Shown: piece after piece, positions 61,898-64,000 of the stretch
Layout: every line of letters begins with the position of its first letter
Position numbering within the stretch: position 1 is the first letter of the stretch
Assembly (NCBI GenBank): GCA_018402485.1
Contig: JAGYIY010000003.1
Span: forward strand, 62,001-126,000
Length of the DNA stretch: 64,000 bases
Direction: 5' to 3'
Origin: Roseivirga sp.
GTDB lineage: Bacteria; Bacteroidota; Bacteroidia; Cytophagales; Cyclobacteriaceae
Program-made: the position numbers and the translations under genes
The notes under the pieces: generated by a model
Seen by the model: the letters and a program-made list of their open reading frames with translations, nothing else
Databases searched by the model: none
Told to the model about the DNA's origin: nothing

Positions 61898-64000
61898 GAC
61901 TTTCAGTTTTAAGTTCCATTACGGCAGGTTCCACATCCTCTCGATTCACACGAATTCCACTAAACAACCATTTTAGATTGACCTTGAGTGAGTTGCTCAG
62001 AGAGAGGTAAACAGGGAGTATTAATAGGGTTAAGAAGGTGGCTATGCCAATACCATAGGCAATGGAAATAGCCATAGGAATTAAAAATTGTGCTTGTCGG
62101 CTGGTTTCAAAAATCAAAGGAGCCAAACCTGCAATCGTAGTGAGTGAGGTAAGGAAGATAGCACGAAAACGAGACATAGACGCTTCGTACAGTGCTGTAT
62201 TGAAAGACATGCCTTCTTTTAAATATTGGTTGAATTTACCAATCAAAACGAGCCCATCATTCACCATAATTCCGATCAGAGCGATAATACCTAGCCAAGA
62301 CAAAATATTAATGGCAAAACCATGGATGTAATGGCCTACGACCACACCGAACAAACTGAGCGGGATTAACAAGAGTAACAATAAAGGTTGATCATACGAG
62401 CGGAAAGTGAAGGCAATGGTCATGTAAATCAGGAATACAATGATGGGAACAATGGTTTTGGCTGAGTCGGTCAGCTTGTTTTGCTCTCGTTTTTGTCCAT
62501 CATAAGCCGCGGTTACAGTCGGGTATTTTTGCTGAATGGCAGGGACTACATTGGTTCGGATGTCTTCCAGTATATCGGGGGCACTTTCAGAAGGGTCGGA
62601 GAGGTCTGCTGAAAGTTGTACTTCTCTTCTTCCATCAAGGTGGTTGATGGCTATTTCTCCCCTTTCAATGGTATAGTCTGCAATTTCAGCAAAAGGAACT
62701 CGTGAACCATCGGGGGCGACAATTTTCATTTCGTCCAAGTTATTGATACTGGATCGGTTTTGCTCATCATATCGAACCCAAACCCTGATTTCATCTTGCC
62801 CACGCTGGAAGCGCTGGGCTTGGAACCCGAAGAAGGCATAGCGTACCTGATTCATCACTTCTTGCGTGCTAAGGTTCAATATATAGGCCTTTTCTTTGAG
62901 GTCAATTTTGATTTCTTTGATCCCCGTTGGATCGTTATCAGAAATATCTTTGAGCAAAGCATTGTTTTCCATGGCTCGCTTGAGCTCTTCTTTCGCCCCT
63001 TTTAACTGAGGAATATCATTGCCTAATAAAGAGATAGAAATGGGAGAGCCACCAAAGTTTCTACCACCGCCAAAAGCAATGGATTCTGCACCATACACTG
63101 GACCTACCAAATCCCTCAGGCGATTGCCAATGTCCGTAGAAGGAAAATCTCGTGACTCACCCGGTAAAAGGTTTATGTTCAATGAGCCATTGGCTGTCCC
63201 TGGACCTATCCGTTTGGTAATGTTTTCAATCACAGGGACATTTCCGGATTGTTTGGCTGTAAATTCTTTGTTAACGATCCAGGCTTGCTTTTCTATAACG
63301 CTGAGGATGGAGTCTGTAATCGCCACATTGGTGCCTTCCGGCATCTTAAGCGAAACAGCGACTCGATCGCTGGCGATTTGCGGGAAGAAAGTGGTTCGTA
63401 CAATGCCACCCCCAATGAGTCCAATCGTCACAATGAGGGTAGAGAAGGCAATGGCCAAGGTTAAGAACCTGTTTTTCAGTGAAAAGGCTAGTACTTTTGA
63501 ATAGGTTTTGTCGCGTAAAAAGCGGATTATGGCATCTCCTACCTTGTTCACCTCACGTAGTTTGGAGAAAATTTTGCCTACAGCTGATTTTTTGGCATTT
63601 GGATCTTCCTTTACCAGTGCTTTCGAATGCGCAATATGTGCTGGAAGAATGATAAGAGCTTCGATTAAAGAAACGGTGAGTGTAAGCATCACCACTATGG
63701 AAACTTCTCCAAAGAACTCACCAATTTGACCGTCTAGAAAGAGAAAGGTGCTAAAGGCCAGAATGGTAGTGAGAATGGCAGATACAATGGGAGGTATAAC
63801 TTCCATAGTACCATCTATTGCTGCCTGAACACGACTTTTCCCCTTTTCATAATGGTGGTATATATTTTCAGAGATTACAATGGCGTCATCTACCAAAATA
63901 CCAATTACGATAATCATTCCAAAAAGGGACAAAACGTTGATGGTAACTGAGAGTCCTGGGGCAAAGATAAACATACCTAAAAAGGCAATGGGAAGACCAA
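61890..64000 (-). CDS. RND-family efflux permease (5' part missing at window edge)
   Basis: At least 703 residues are visible; the reading frame is open to the last base, and the protein continues upstream ('GLPIAFLG' before the first Met), so this is the C-terminal two thirds of an AcrB/HAE1-type pump. TM4 region 'GILVDDAIVISENI' holds the two Asp of the proton relay. The remaining parts (periplasmic domain with 'GSLNINLLPGESRD', second set of TM helices, 'GIMVNDGLVLIGKF') are in order. It pumps substrates out with TolC and presumably a membrane-fusion protein encoded outside the window. Confidence 0.93.
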   Translation of the reverse strand, partial: GLPIAFLGMFIFAPGLSVTINVLSLFGMIIVIGILVDDAIVISENIYHHYEKGKSRVQAAIDGTMEVIPPIVSAILTTILAFSTFLFLDGQIGEFFGEVSIVVMLTLTVSLIEALIILPAHIAHSKALVKEDPNAKKSAVGKIFSKLREVNKVGDAIIRFLRDKTYSKVLAFSLKNRFLTLAIAFSTLIVTIGLIGGGIVRTTFFPQIASDRVAVSLKMPEGTNVAITDSILSVIEKQAWIVNKEFTAKQSGNVPVIENITKRIGPGTANGSLNINLLPGESRDFPSTDIGNRLRDLVGPVYGAESIAFGGGRNFGGSPISISLLGNDIPQLKGAKEELKRAMENNALLKDISDNDPTGIKEIKIDLKEKAYILNLSTQEVMNQVRYAFFGFQAQRFQRGQDEIRVWVRYDEQNRSSINNLDEMKIVAPDGSRVPFAEIADYTIERGEIAINHLDGRREVQLSADLSDPSESAPDILEDIRTNVVPAIQQKYPTVTAAYDGQKREQNKLTDSAKTIVPIIVFLIYMTIAFTFRSYDQPLLLLLLIPLSLFGVVVGHYIHGFAINILSWLGIIALIGIMVNDGLVLIGKFNQYLKEGMSFNTALYEASMSRFRAIFLTSLTTIAGLAPLIFETSRQAQFLIPMAISIAYGIGIATFLTLLILPVYLSLSNSLKVNLKWLFSGIRVNREDVEPAVMELKTESHD

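Overview
The window looks like an AT-rich chromosomal segment of a Bacteroidota bacterium, most likely a free-living, possibly marine member of the Cytophagales. The evidence is: Bacteroidota-type promoter boxes (TAnnTTTG, in the best cases about 20 bases after a TTTG), weak Shine-Dalgarno signals, many lipoproteins, type III glutamine synthetase, DnaE fused to a DnaQ-type exonuclease, DUF4221-like beta-propeller lipoproteins, a sortilin-like Asp-box protein, an SbtA-type bicarbonate permease and DUF4197/DUF3820/DUF6503-like families. I see no phage, insertion sequence, CRISPR array or rRNA operon. There is one tRNA (tRNA-Asp).

Layout. 1-10.5 kb is the most accessory part. Two AT-rich cassettes each pair a very small secreted cysteine-rich peptide with DUF4221-like lipoproteins (665-2030 and 7545-10514; the second also encodes a thioredoxin-like lipoprotein with a CSSC motif). 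They flank a repeat-filled gene desert (2.0-3.1 kb) and a large sortilin-like propeller. 10.6-14.2 kb is a probable three-gene operon (sodium symporter, CBM9-like protein, family-10-like glycoside hydrolase). 14.7-20.9 kb has an OmpA lipoprotein, a 2,4-dienoyl-CoA reductase-type SDR, leuS and DUF4197. 21.2-22.6 kb is a low-GC glycosyltransferase pair beside tRNA-Asp. 23-34 kb mixes hydrolases and peptidases, a CBS protein, a RES-Xre toxin-antitoxin pair, RluF, a nitrilase and an M14 peptidase. 34-37 kb is a LysR/SbtA/universal-stress-protein unit. 37-46 kb is housekeeping (trxA, dnaE, mtaB, type III glutamine synthetase). 46-55 kb has a MORN protein, FabH, a SRAP protein that has lost its catalytic residues, PDH E2, HslV and an aminotransferase. 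55-59.3 kb has an ArnT-like glycosyltransferase, an FkbM methyltransferase and a compact SPFH/DUF4177/ribbon-helix-helix operon with two very small genes read directly from the sequence. 59.5-64 kb ends with a D-threonine-aldolase-type enzyme and a TolC-RND efflux pair; the RND gene runs off the right edge.

The best candidates for something poorly described are the peptide/propeller/thioredoxin cassettes, the catalytically dead SRAP paralogue, the SPFH-DUF4177-RHH trio, and SbtA paired with a tandem universal stress protein in the place where a PII-like SbtB is often found. All family assignments come from reading motifs by eye; no database search was run.
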